Assembly (NCBI GenBank): GCA_965644295.1
Contig: CBFFRP010000179.1
Coordinates: 1-63,394 of the forward strand
Source: Paraphysomonas bandaiensis
Lineage: Eukaryota > Chrysophyceae
Reading direction: 5' to 3'
DNA length: 63,394 nt
Positions within the stretch are counted from its first letter, which is position 1; each line of letters begins with the position of its first letter. Shown here in pieces: positions 46,686 to 58,300 of the stretch. Below the pieces are notes generated by a model. That model ran no database searches. It had not been told where the DNA came from and was given only the letters and a program-made list of their open reading frames with translations. Made by a program: the position numbers and the translations under genes.

Positions 46686-48833
46686 ATGTCAACTTCTGTT
46701 ATGGTAGCGAATGCTAGTTGTAGGGATGGGGAAGATGACAAGAAGCTACGGTTTGACAAGAACCAAGCAGACTATTCAGCGAGAAAAATCAAGATGCATC
46801 TAATGAAGAAAAACCGAAACCATCTTGGCTTGGAGGACCCGCCAGCCGGAGGAAGGAATTTAGAGTCATGGAGAGAGCGTAATGATACCTGTGTTAGTAC
46901 TATTTGGGAGGCTTGCGAGCATGACCCTGATGTGTTGGAGGTAGCCAATCAATATTTGGAGGGGAAGGCAATTTTACCTGCTGATGATCCTGCTAAGGAG
47001 GTGTTATCCAGTGAGCTCCTTCAGACACTGGTTGATAGGTTCAGAGGCGAGATTGGGACTGTATTGGAGAAGACTACGGCAGAATACCATTCGTTCAAAA
47101 TAAGGCCGGGGGAAAAGGTGTCTGTTGGGGTAGATCGACTGAACGGTATAATCCAGAAGCTCATAAAATTGGGACAACCGCAGACAGAGGCAAGTAAATT
47201 AGCAAAGATAAAAGCAGCGCTGCAGATAGAGGAATTACATGATTTATGGATGTCGGTAGCGATGATGCCTAAAGCAACAACTACATTTGATTCGGTGAAA
47301 GAGGCTTGTGAAGAGTATGACGAGGCTATGACGCAGCTGAAGAAACTAAAGGGAGACAAATCTGAAGAGATCAATTTTACGGCGTCGAAGGAGCCAGTGG
47401 TTTGTTCATTTTGTCGGAAGAAGGGACATGTAGCAGCGAATTGTTATGCTAAGGAACGACAAAGAAAAATGGATAAGTTCAAAAGAAAAGGGAAGACAAA
47501 GGAAAAGGCTTCGAAGAGTGTGCAGCAGCCAGGATCAAAGGATTATACTGGTTGTCATATCTGTGGAGATTTTAGTCATAAAGCCCGACAGTGCAAGTCG
47601 AAAAAACGGAAGAACATAAAAAACCCGGATAATGAGAATCCTCGAAAATCGAACAGGAAATTCGAGACAGAATGGAAGAAATACGTCAACGACGGAGAGT
47701 CGTCGGATGATGAAGCGAATATGTTTGGAGAAGAGGTTTTGCTATCGGTGGATACGTCGGAAGAACCTCGTGTATATCTGGACAGTTGTGCAAGTAAAAG
47801 ACTGTTTATAGTAAAGGATAAAATTGCACTGGAGTCATTTACTCCTGAGTTTGGGGCAATCCAACTAACTAGAAAGGGTTCTCAATTGGAGACACAGGGG
47901 GCTGGTACATTCGGGGAATGGAGAGACATCAGAGTTAGTGAAGAAGCGGTGAAGAACATTGTGTCAGGAGGGATGCTGAGATCAATGGGATACGGATTAC
48001 AACTGCTTCGAAAGCCTAAAATCGTGGAATTGGACTCTGGAAACGAGGTGTTGACTGGAGAGTACGATGAGCATGGAGGGATGCCGTATGTGGACTTGAT
48101 GGAGGTGTTAAATCTGCCAAATGTGTCTATGTGCAATCAGATGGAGGAGGTAAATTTGTCGGATAATACAGGACAAGATGCGTTGGATCGCTTACATGAG
48201 CGTACTGGACATGTCTCGAAATCGAAGTTATTAGAAGCTCACCGACACATGTTATTCAGAGGATCAGGACTACAACGACATCACCTTTCGAAGGCAAAGG
48301 AGAAGAGTTGCAAGAAACCCCTGTGTAAATGGTGTGCCAAGGCGAAGATAACCAGGCATTCGTTCAAATCACGGGACAACGAAGAGCTAAGCGCAGTCAG
48401 GTTTCTGGAACGAGTGACAGCGGACATCTCAGTCTACCTAAATTGTGAATCCAGACAAGGGTATAAGTACGTACTCCTATTTACGGACTTAGCAACAAAG
48501 ATGATATGGGAATATGGATTGAGGACTCGAAGCGGAGAGGAGGTGTTCAAATGTCTACGACACTTGTGCGAGGTCCACTTAGTGAAGTACGAGGGGTGGA
48601 ACCGTATAGTGGAGTATCATGCCGATGGAGGATCCGAACTTATTAGTCAGCAGATAAGAGAGTATCTGTTGCAGCGATATGGGACTCGGGTGTCACATAC
48701 AACACGAGACACGCCAGAGCTCAACGCGGTGTCTGAGAGGAAATTCCGAACAATTGGGGAGATGACACTGAAAGCAAACTATTTTCAAACTTGGGAAAAA
48801 TTTTTCCCAAATATTTTCATTAATGATTTCTAG
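46686..48833 (+). pseudogene. Ty1/copia gag-pol, truncated inside integrase
   Basis: One open frame of 715 codons. Order: gag (UBN2-like, residues 20-225), two CCHC knuckles (CSFCRKKGHVAANC near 239; CHICGDFSHKARQC near 289), a protease active site LDSCAS near 365, a GAG-pre-integrase module (LDRLHERTGHVSKS near 500; KPLCKWCAKAKITRHSF near 545), and an integrase core with D in VTADIS (577), D in HADGGSEL (645) and E in NAVSERKF (681). That order (integrase before RT) marks Ty1/copia. The retro sequence stops at about 48776, and the last 19 codons come from unrelated AT-rich DNA. RT, RNase H and both LTRs are missing. The protease has DSCAS where DSGA(S/T) is usual. The rest of the frame is intact, so the truncation is probably recent. 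Confidence 0.88.
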
Positions 48834-49331
48834 TTGACTATACATATTTTAAGATGAAAAAAGGATATACAACAGCTTGGATGTTGATAAAAGTAAGGTA
48901 ATATTATCAAGCTGTTTTTCCGTCAACTCTTTCAGTAACTCATACCGTAGCGTTGTTTTCCATAATACAAATGAACTGAAATACACACCCTGTATCTTTA
49001 TTACTTACATTGAGAGAAATGTAAACTTATAACTAAAAAAACTGCTTAAAAGACACAAGATATGACCTGAGGGTCACTAGTTCAGTGGATATTTCCAGGG
49101 AATTATTATTCATTGCAGTCAATTTTAGTTATGAACCTAGTCGCAAATTGTACTTACATATAACTTCTAAATTAATTAAATAAATGGTGTCCCACACAGC
49201 AGTAAAGTGAAAATTTTATTTTTGACCAGGTGAATACCATAAACACCTAGTCAACCCAGTCATTGAAAACTGAAAATATGAATTAGTAAATGAATATGTT
49301 TTTCAACCACTTGGTTAGGTGTTTATGTCAC
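48834..49331. other. Gene-free stretch
   Basis: AT-rich, no gene. Begins just after a perfect 20-bp palindrome (TTGGGAAAAATTTTTCCCAA, about 48793-48812) at the copia break. Confidence 0.4.
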
Positions 49332-50685
49332 CAGGCTGCGTAACCATTAATGGTAATGGCCATTAATGGCCTTCCCCCATAAAAATGGAAAAGCAACCCA
49401 CAGGATTCACAGGTTTGAAATCCATAGCAATTGTATGACCCACTGCCACAGGATGAATTCCCGAACCAAGCCGGCGAGATAAACGATTAGTTTTCCCCAT
49501 TAAACACACCAAACAATCCTGATGCAAATACACCTGTTCTATTACCGAAGGATTTACCTTTACACCCGGCCACGCTCCATTCTTGATTGCCTTTACCATC
49601 ACTGCTGACGGGGCCGCATGATGAAGTCGAGTGTGTAGTTGAACAACTTCATCAATTTTACCTCGTCGCACACCACGACGATGAACAGCTGTAATCATCA
49701 CGCCTATATCCACTATATCTGAAATTGCCCATGTCAAAGGTAGACATTCAGAAGGCTGGGAACAGGCTTTGGAGAGTGCTTTGGAACAGCAAAAGTCAAA
49801 GGGGGGGACCATATCTAGCTATATGGAGAGGACAGTGACAAGGAAAGCCATCAATATTCACAAATGGTTAGAGTGGGTAATTATGGATTACAGAAATCGT
49901 CTGTAGATCATTATGTTGTGCGTAGCATGTTCGACAAACTTATTGAAAACTTTCCAGATATGGAACAGTATCTTGGTGCTAATGCTACCATTACAACTGA
50001 CCCATTATTCGAGAGAGCTGTTGTGAAGATCCAAAGCCAACTGGAGAATACTCTGACTGTTGCAGAATCTAAAACCGTTAAGGGCTATCTCCTTGCGGCT
50101 CATAAGGATGACGATAGCAGTGGCGATGATGAAACGGGGGAAACAGGAGGATTTGCTGTGAATATATAGTGAGAGAAGCTGTGGCAAAAAAGGCAAAGAA
50201 CAGCAGGAGAGCCACTAAATATCGCTCCATGAATCATTTGGTGACGACTTCCAATATTGTTGAGCGATTATTTAGCAGAGCAAAACTTATTATGAGAGAC
50301 CAGCGCAAGCTAATGGAACCCCAACATTTGGAGCTGCTACTCTTTTTGCGTTGCAACAAATTCTTATGGAACGAAGTTACCATTGATGATATTATAGTTG
50401 CTGATGATGTTTAAGAATATTGTTCGTATTAACTATCTGACCTGACTGTAACATGGGAACGAACTGCTCATCATTGCTGTTAAATAGCTAGTACTTAGTC
50501 TAATTATTAGCACTTTCCATTTACTTCTTTCTAAAAAGCAATAAAGCAATAGTCATCAAACCATAAATGGTCCATTAATGGCCATTAATGGCCATAAAAA
50601 TGGTGGGATTTTTAAAATTAATGGCCATAAAAATGGGGGAAGCAATGCGTCGCCATTAATGGCCATTAATGGTTACGCAAGCCTG
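49332..50685 (+). mobile_element. BED/hAT-derived non-autonomous element, copy 1
   Basis: The left end CAGGCTGCGTAACCATTAAT and right end GGTTACGCAAGCCTG form an inverted repeat. From 49723 on, it codes on the plus strand for the tail of a BED-type finger (AHVKGRHSEGWEQALE), a helical segment (HKWLEWVIMDYRNR), then YVVRSMFDKLIENFP and an acidic linker (DDDSSGDDETGETGG) ending in a stop at 50169. After that comes a hAT dimerisation domain (TSNIVERLFSRAKLI, LELLLFLRCNKFLW, 50169-50414). The catalytic middle of the transposase is absent: the two ends of the protein are brought together, as in internally deleted elements. The left part (49388-49722) is an unrelated copia fragment in reverse. Confidence 0.75.
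49388..49722 (-). pseudogene. Copia GAG-pre-integrase fragment inside BED/hAT copy 1
   Basis: The minus strand reads VVQLHTRLHHAAPSAVMV, KNGAWPGVKV, QDCLVCLMGKTNRLSRRL and GHTIAMDFKPVNP. This is the His/Cys pre-integrase module followed by the first Asp of a copia integrase. The sequence is unlike the element at 46.7 kb, so it comes from another copia family. Confidence 0.7.
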
Positions 50686-50911
50686 TGTAGCAATGAAATA
50701 CAGAATATACCTAACTACACTGTAGGAGTAGCTATTACAAGTAATTCAAAGAAACTGAAAATATAGTAGCTGTTAAAGATACAATTTGTAGAACAGAATG
50801 TTGATGTTTGTGATTGACGTGGTTCCTCAATCACAGTGCTACAACATCATAATTTCACTATATCTCTATTAACATAATTCAGTCAATACTGTGCTACAGT
50901 AGCAATGAAAT

Positions 50912-52644
50912 CAGGCTTGCGTAACCATTAATGGCCATTAATGGCGACGCATTGCTTCCCCCATTTTTATGGCCATTAATTTTAAAAATCCCACCATTTT
51001 TATGGCCATTAATGGCCATTAATGGACCATTTATGGTTTGATGACTATTGCTTTATTGCTTTTTAGAAAGAAGTAAATGGAAAGTGCTAATAATTAGACT
51101 AAGTACTAGCTATTTAACAGCAATGATGAGCAGTTCATTCCCATGTTACAGTCAGGTCAGATAGTTAATACGAACAATATTCTTAAACATCATCAGCAAC
51201 TATAATATCATCAATGGTAACTTCGTTCCATAAGAATTTGTTGCAACGCAAAAAGAGTAGCAGCTCCAAATGTTGGGGTTCCATTAGCTTGCGCTGGTCT
51301 CTCATAATAAGTTTTGCTCTGCTAAAAATAATCGCTCAACAATATTGGAAGTCGTCACCAAATGATTCATGGAGCGATATTTAGTGGCTCTCCTGCTGTT
51401 CTTTGCCTTTTTTGCCACAGCTTCTCTCACTATATATCCACAGCAAATCCTCCTGTTTCCCCCGTTTCATCATCGCCACTGCTATCGTCATCCTTATGAG
51501 CCGCAAGGAGATAGCCCTTAACGGTTTTAGATTCTGCAACAGTCAGAGTATTCTCCAGTTGGCTTTGGATCTTCACAACAGCTCTCTCGAATAATGGGTC
51601 AGTTGTAATGGTAGCATTAGCACCAAGATACTGTTCCATATCTGGAAAGTTTTCAATAAGTTTGTCGAACATGCTACGCACAACATAATGATCTACAGAC
51701 GATTTCTGTAATCCATAATTACCCACTCTAACCATTTGTGAATATTGATGGCTTTCCTTGTCACTGTCCTCTCCATATAGCTAGATATGGTCCCCCCCTT
51801 TGACTTTTGCTGTTCCAAAGCACTCTCCAAAGCCTGTTCCCAGCCTTCTGAATGTCTACCTTTGACATGGGCAATGCAACTTGTGTAGCCTTTGCTAAGA
51901 TTTTGCTTCAGTTTCTTTGAACCTGCGCCGCACAATTTGCACATCATACAAAGGTGTGCAGGCATGGATCCGACTCATCTTTCTCGAAAAAGGCTTTGTA
52001 AATTGTAGGGCCGTCGTATAACTTGCTCATTTATTAATATGGTGCATTGAACAGAACATTTATGGTAATCCTGCTGCGTATCGCATTTCTTAAATCTATA
52101 TAATGGGTGGTTTTACTATTACTGCTGTCCAAGTGACAGTTTAAAATATGGAATATTATTGTTTTTTCTCTTTTTTGAGTTTTTAAAGTCAAAAATCAGG
52201 GGAAAAAAATGGGAACATAATAAGCAAGAGATGGATGAAGTTGCAGATCAACATGACTGAGAACTCTGAGCAAATAGCGATTTAATAAGAAGGTGGTACA
52301 ATCAATTCATGTTAACATTCACAACATGATTGTGCTGTTATCACATCAATAGAATTTATATGAATTCTTAAAACAGATTGTTTAAATGACTTAAATAGGT
52401 ATATAATATATTAATAACTAATAATGCACCAGAAGGTCGTGGCTTGTCACGTATTCTCACATGATGCTGACAACTGGATACTAACTAATGGATATTGCCA
52501 TTAATGGACATTAATGGGCACTACATCTCTCCCCCATTTTTATGGCCATTAATGAATTGCTTTTTTTCCATTTTATGGGGGAAGGCCATTAATGGCCATT
52601 AATGGCCATAAATGGCCATTACCATTAATGGTTACGCAAGCCTG
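50912..52644 (-). mobile_element. BED/hAT-derived non-autonomous element, copy 2 (inverted)
   Basis: Inverted relative to copy 1, with ends CAGGCTTGCGTAACCATTAA at 50912 and the reverse complement ending at 52644. In its own sense it starts MSKLYDGPTIYKAFF at 52030, then a BED-like finger (CKLCGAGSKKLKQNLSKGYT, H-x4-H) reached only through a frame change near 51955, and then the same frame as copy 1 ending at 51430. The dimerisation domain (51183-51400) has a 2-bp insertion relative to copy 1 that breaks its frame. The segment 50912 to about 51874 is almost identical to copy 1's 49723-50685. Confidence 0.75.
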
Positions 52645-52954
52645 TTGCTACATGCTACATAAAATACAGGATAACTACTAGCGATAATAGGCTTTACCAA
52701 ATAGGCGAAGGAGTTGGTTGTAGTTCAATAGATGTATATATTATTATTATTATATATTTGATGCTTAAGGCTGGAGAAGTTTACTGGATAATTCCGAGTT
52801 TATCCAGTAATACAGTATTTCTTTCAGTGCTTATTGTTTATTGACCGTACTTAGAAGTACATTAGATAGAATAACAACTTGTTATTGAGAAGGACCATAT
52901 TCAAAGGATGGTGAAAAGTTAAACCGGTTGTTTACTTTGGGTTGTTGGGGTATT
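52645..52954. other. Gene-free spacer
   Basis: AT-rich spacer, no gene or repeat recognised. Confidence 0.35.
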
Positions 52955-53110
52955 ATTAGCAATAGGCGTTTAGTTGGAACTAATTTAGTATCACAAATTT
53001 AGTGATTAACTCTGATTGAACGCTACGAAAGCTGCCTGCTTGTGAGTCACTGCAAGCACTTTCGCTCTATCACTCAAAGCAAACGCAGTAATCAAGCAGA
53101 CATCTGCTGA
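52955..53110 (+). repeat. Copy E of the TIR repeat family
   Basis: Contains TTAGCAATAGGCGTTTAG, AACGCTACGAAAGCTGCCTG and GCAAGCACTTTCGCTCTATC followed by CTCAAAGCAAACGCAGTAA. The last two match the inner part of the inverted arm at 29.88-29.96 kb, so it is the left arm of the same transposon family. Confidence 0.65.
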
Positions 53111-53289
53111 CTTCAGGTGAGTACCTTATTAGGAGCTGATTGGTCTAGTTCCAATGGATGAGGGCATGGGAACCATCTAAGTATTCCGCTATGAAGTGTA
53201 ACAAGATACTTTCTAACTGCACTACTCTGTCCATTCATCCAAAGACGGATTTTATCGCTGGTGTTGCTGTGGTACCCTTGTTATCAGCC

Positions 53290-53760
53290 CATTCTTTTCA
53301 TAGGCTGTATAGCGTACTAACGCCAATACCTAAATAGTCGCTAGCGCGATTCATGACGTCAGTAATACTTCTCAGTTGATGGCCGTTATAGATGTCATGA
53401 CGCATGCATGAAATTAACCTCAAAGACATGCTTATATCATCCATAGACAGAGTAGTACCACTGCAGCGACTACTGGGACATATAAATTCCAATGGGTCCG
53501 CCTTTGGCTCAGACGGAGTGAAGATAGGGGCAGCATGGCGATGGGGTCTGCTAGGGGTCTTAAAGGCAATCTCGGAGGCAATTTAGCGTTTAAATCACAT
53601 AAACGAATGCTTCGACACCCCTCCTTATATACTTTGACCTTATTCTTTGATCCTGGGGGTCTACTATGCTTAATTCGAGGTGTAGTGGTCTCATTTACCA
53701 CTATGTCTCCATCAGCCTCTGAGTCATCTTCAAGGGACTTCTTTCACATAATAATTTTGT
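53290..53760 (-). pseudogene. DNA-binding N-terminal remnant of a transposase
   Basis: The minus strand reads DSEADGDIVVNETTTP, RIKHSRPPGSKNKVKVYKE (an AT-hook-like basic patch) and then, in another frame, ISMSLRLISCMRHDIYNG and ITDVMNRASDYLGIGVSTLY, a helix-turn-helix-like segment. A frame change between the two parts shows decay. It lies 180 bp inside TIR copy E, so it is probably the transposase of that family. Confidence 0.45.
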
Positions 53761-54654
53761 CCTCGACATCTAGGAGCCCCTGAGAGTAGCGGAGGGTATG
53801 GTCAGGTAGCCGAGAGCGTGCTCTACGATGTTATGCTATTTGGGGTCGTATGGCTTCAAGCTGAATATACAGTGTATTCTGCAGGTGGGAAGATCGTCCT
53901 CGAGTTCACTTCGTGCTCAAAAAACAACATTCTTCATTTTATAATGAAATGTTCAGCATTTAATGGACTATTTCGTGTTAAAATCACAGTATTTCGATTA
54001 CTGAAATTAAAAAGTTATGGAATTAAGATACTTTTTCATGATTTTTGGCCTTTCTCATCACCTTTCTCGTACTTGTATATATAATACATGTATGTATGTA
54101 TCTGCTACAGCAAGATCGCAGAAGTCACCAGCAGCAGATCATAGTCGTACATCATCATCAGCAGATACAATTGGATATCATAAACGTTGGTTCAGTATAT
54201 ATACAGGTCCACTAGTGGTACATTATGAAAATCGAAATGGTGGTGCAGTGCATAAAGAACATGATAGTCCTGAAGCGATATAGAGGGTTCTGATAGAGGG
54301 CTCTGATAGAGGGTCCTAAACCAACAATGTAACCATGCATATGACTCAATAGCGTGATACTATAGCCACATAGATAGGGCATGGGAAATTCCACGTCCTA
54401 GACGCATCCAATGACATTTTTGGACTTTATATCTAGATATCACAAAAAAAAAACAGTTGTTCGGATATACGAACGTAAAATGGTACTGTACGGTGTGTCG
54501 AGAACATACAAAAAATCATATCTTTTTCAAAAGAATGGCCTGTATCACATCACTAGTAATGGTATCTTTTTTGTTCTGTTCTGTTTTTGAGAGATGAATC
54601 ATATCTCTCAATCACAATTGCCCATCCAGTTACTTTCTTACCGCTTTGTGAAGT
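53761..54654. other. Gene-free stretch
   Basis: No supported gene. Small open frames (for example 54017-54283) have no splice or domain support. It holds the 5' region of the secreted protein gene that starts at 54655. Confidence 0.35.
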
Positions 54655-55333
54655 ATGTTAGTGACTGCTGCTGTGCTCCTCGCTGCTCAACTGGTGCAGG
54701 GCGCTTCCCCGCATGGAGCCCTGCAAGCCCAGTCTGCAGGCGATGCCTTAACTGAGATGCGCTCAAGTCAAACCAAGGCTCTCAAGGCCGTCCTGGAGAA
54801 TCACATTCACCAGAGCCTTGCCAATGCACAGACTGCGGCTAAGAAGACCAGTGAAATGGCGGAAGATGCTGTGTTGACTCGTAAGCTGGCATCCTATGGC
54901 ACGGGATACTTGATTGCCAAGTATCACGCCACGAGTGCATGTGACGTGTCTCCAGAAGAATATGGTGAGTGTGATATAGAATGCTCCCTATGGACATTAT
55001 GTCACGGGTTGTACTTATGTAGGTATTCATCTGGGAACCTGTTACTCCTACGGTAGTGGTGTCTCTGTATCATACACTTGCAGTGTGGACGACTCCACCG
55101 GCACAGTAACACTGACAGAACATGACTGGACCACCTCAGATGACTGCACAGGAGCTGAAACCACCGATAGTCGTACACATACGGGCTGTGCTCTTCTCGA
55201 TGACGACGATTACTATTACTATTACGATGATGTCACGCATACCTGTAGTTACTGTTATACGTGGAGTTATACGGTGTTATACTGCGGTACTCTAAGTAGC
55301 ATGCTGTTGTACTTTCATTTTCAGTTTATTTAG
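54655..55333 (+). CDS. Short secreted protein, possibly cut at its 3' end by the LINE
   Basis: Exons 54655-54964 and 55023-55333 join in phase 1, about 206 residues. MLVTAAVLLAAQLVQGAS is a signal peptide with an unusually short n-region, so an upstream exon is possible. Residues 25-95 are helical and rich in Ala, Gln and Lys (ALKAVLENHIHQSLANAQTA). Exon 2 reads HLGTCYSYGSGVSVSYTC, TVTLTEHDWTTSDDCTG, HTGCALLDDDDYYYYYDDVT, a cysteine-containing domain with a Tyr/Asp run. I do not recognise the family. The last 25 residues (SYCYTWSYTVLYCG...) are unlike the rest, and the stop is directly next to the LINE sequence, so the original 3' end may have been lost. Confidence 0.6.
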
Positions 55334-55339
55334 TATACA

Positions 55340-58300
55340 TTGTGGGGTCACACGCCCTTTCACTCCGATTTGCTGAACAACTGGGTTAGATATGATGAAA
55401 CCCAAACCATTGCTGCCTCCCCACAGGGAAACTTTTTAAAAGAAATATATGCACACATGCTATCCCCTGCCTGTTTAGACATATGGGAAGGATTCATAGC
55501 CAAGGCTTCCAGGACGGACAACTATGATCTCATGATATCATTCACGCTACCAGAGCACAAATTGGACACCACGCACAGCGCCCTACTAGTTGCCCAGCAT
55601 CTCGCGAATGGCAACAAACCCTGGGCAGACTCCACTCATGTTGTATCTAGGCATGTGCGGACCCTTTGCCTGACAAAGGGTATTCCCTCAACAGCCACTG
55701 TTAGTCTCCGTAAGACACTCATGCAATATGAATCCTCGACTCCACACACAGGACTACATCTAGACACGGAGGATTTCCAACTGCTACTCGATCTTCTCTC
55801 CATACCATACAGACTATGGGACGCTGTTCAACCGCACCTGGCGCCTGGTTGGGCACAGCTGTCACCATTCTCCAGACAGGCACTAACAGTGCACGCTTCT
55901 ACCAACACTGTGGTAACCCATGACATCATACGCAGCCAGCATGGGTTTCACATACTCAATGCAACAAATATCCCCACCTGCATCATGCACGCTCTAACAC
56001 GGACTCAGGAGCGGCTATCCTGTTTTCTGCAACACCAGACCTCCAGACAGAGCACCAACATCATCTGGACTTCTGAGCCGTCAACTGTACCATCTATGCT
56101 ACATGAGCACAGAGAGCAACAGGAACAGAGGGAAGTAATTGCAGTCTCCTTGTCACCGAGAGCTCGACGTCAACTACGACAGATGAACCCCACGGACCGT
56201 CGACAACTCCGGCTCCATATGTGCGACATGAGCAGAGTCTATCGCCTCACCCTCAGACCCTCAGCCCTTCGCACACAACAACATATCCCTAGTGATGGGT
56301 ACTGCGCATACAGTACACTCTATCATCTGCACATTCTTGCTTCAAGCAGGCGACACACTCGCTCCTGTCTGAAATTAGACCTCAAACAACGCAAGGACCG
56401 TCACACGCTAGCATCTTTCATAAATACATTAGGCACCCAAGCGTTCGACACAATGCAACGGGAGTACATGGCCCATCACACACTTCAGCCACTACGACAT
56501 AAGTTAGATCACGCACAGGCCGCACTTTTAATACCTGCCAAAACAACATACACTACGGAGGACGACATAACTCACTGGCTCTCAGTGCGAGAGGTCCACC
56601 TTTTAGCCTCTACTATCAACCCCTGCACGACGTGGGCGCAAAATGGTAATTACCTCAGCATTGTAGGCATCCCTACTGACAAAGTAGCTTATAACATCGC
56701 ATGGAAGGTGGACGAACTTAGGAACGCTATTCGTGATAACTACTACCATGTCATACTACAAGATGCTCACTACTTCCTCTTAGACCCTGCCGGTCTTTCT
56801 ACTGCCCTAGACAACGCCCTACTATCTCTTGAAAACACCTTGGCCACCAGTATACTCTCAACGGCTGACCCCATCGCTCCACCTACACTTCCCGCAGACT
56901 CAATCACGAACAACAATAGGACATCAAAGATGACCAGCACCAGAACAACCTCGTCAAGCAGCACCAAGTTAGCACGAACAAATCGACAGATTCTGCAGGC
57001 TTCAACCCCTGGAGCACTACCATCGCACAAGAAGATGCAGTTGAAACACGCCCAAACTGCGTTGACAAGTCGATGCCAGCCAACCCGGAAAGCCAAAAAG
57101 GTCGTAAATTACGATGAAAGTGACCAACCAACGAACCTTCACAACTCACACCCAACCACGACCACACGAACGATCAGACCAACTCCAGCACTAGATACCA
57201 CCGGCTGGGACAGGGACTGGTCAAGAAAGTTCTACATTGCGTACGCCGATAACACTGCCAAAGGACTATCCCTTTATGCGAAGAACACATTCCCAGCAGA
57301 CGTCATCATTGCTGAGTACAAAGGCAAACGCTATCCACTAACAAAGCTGAGTCAGTCTACAAGGCGTTCTGATTACATAGTTCAAGACAGTACTGGTACC
57401 TTCGCAATAGATGGCTTTGACCAAGTCCGACAATGTGTAACATGCGAAGCTGGGTATATTAATGACCCCCTAGCCACAAACATGGCTAATGTCAAGTTTG
57501 TCACGAAAAATAAACGCCTCTATGTCCGTACAATACGTCCCATTGCTAAGGATGAAGAACTTCTCATCAACTACGGGCATCATTATTGGTGTGATCAACG
57601 CTGGCCACTTGAGATATTAATCCAAGCCAGGGCTGCGTACGACAGCGACATAGGCGGTGCCAATATAGCAGTATGGGACAGACTCCTTGCAGACAAGAGT
57701 GGAACTCCTACAGAGACCTCCAGCAGCATCCCCAAGGATCCCTCGGGAGCAGCCATGGGACTCCGACTCTCCACATGGAACACAAATGGCAATCCGGCAT
57801 CTCACACAGGCAAAGCCCAAGCTATCATCCGACACTTTAAGCGGCAAAAATTGGACGTGCTCCTATTACAGGATGTCCGTCTAACAGAAACTCAGGCCAA
57901 CTTCTTCACGCGTATCATAGAAGATGCAATCCAGGGATCAAGAATATGCCTCTTCCTCAGCAAGCAGCCAAAACTGACTTCAAGAGACCCACTAATGGGG
58001 GGTACAGTAGTCATAATCAGCGAATACTGGAAGCGCCGTCTCGCCTTCACAAAGGCTGACTTTACGGGACTTGGTTTAGTGAGCCGACTAGAGTTCAAAA
58101 CGTCGGTGGCGCACACCCTAGTACTAATAAGCGTCTATCTACCCCCGAAGCCATCCACGCCAGGCTCTTGCACATTATGGAGTAAATTGACCAAGCTAGG
58201 GAGAGCGTCCCGTGGCATCTGTACTGCTGACCCCTACAAGCTCCTATGCAACATCCTAATGAAATGGGTCACTAAAGCCAGAGCCAAGGACCATACTGTC

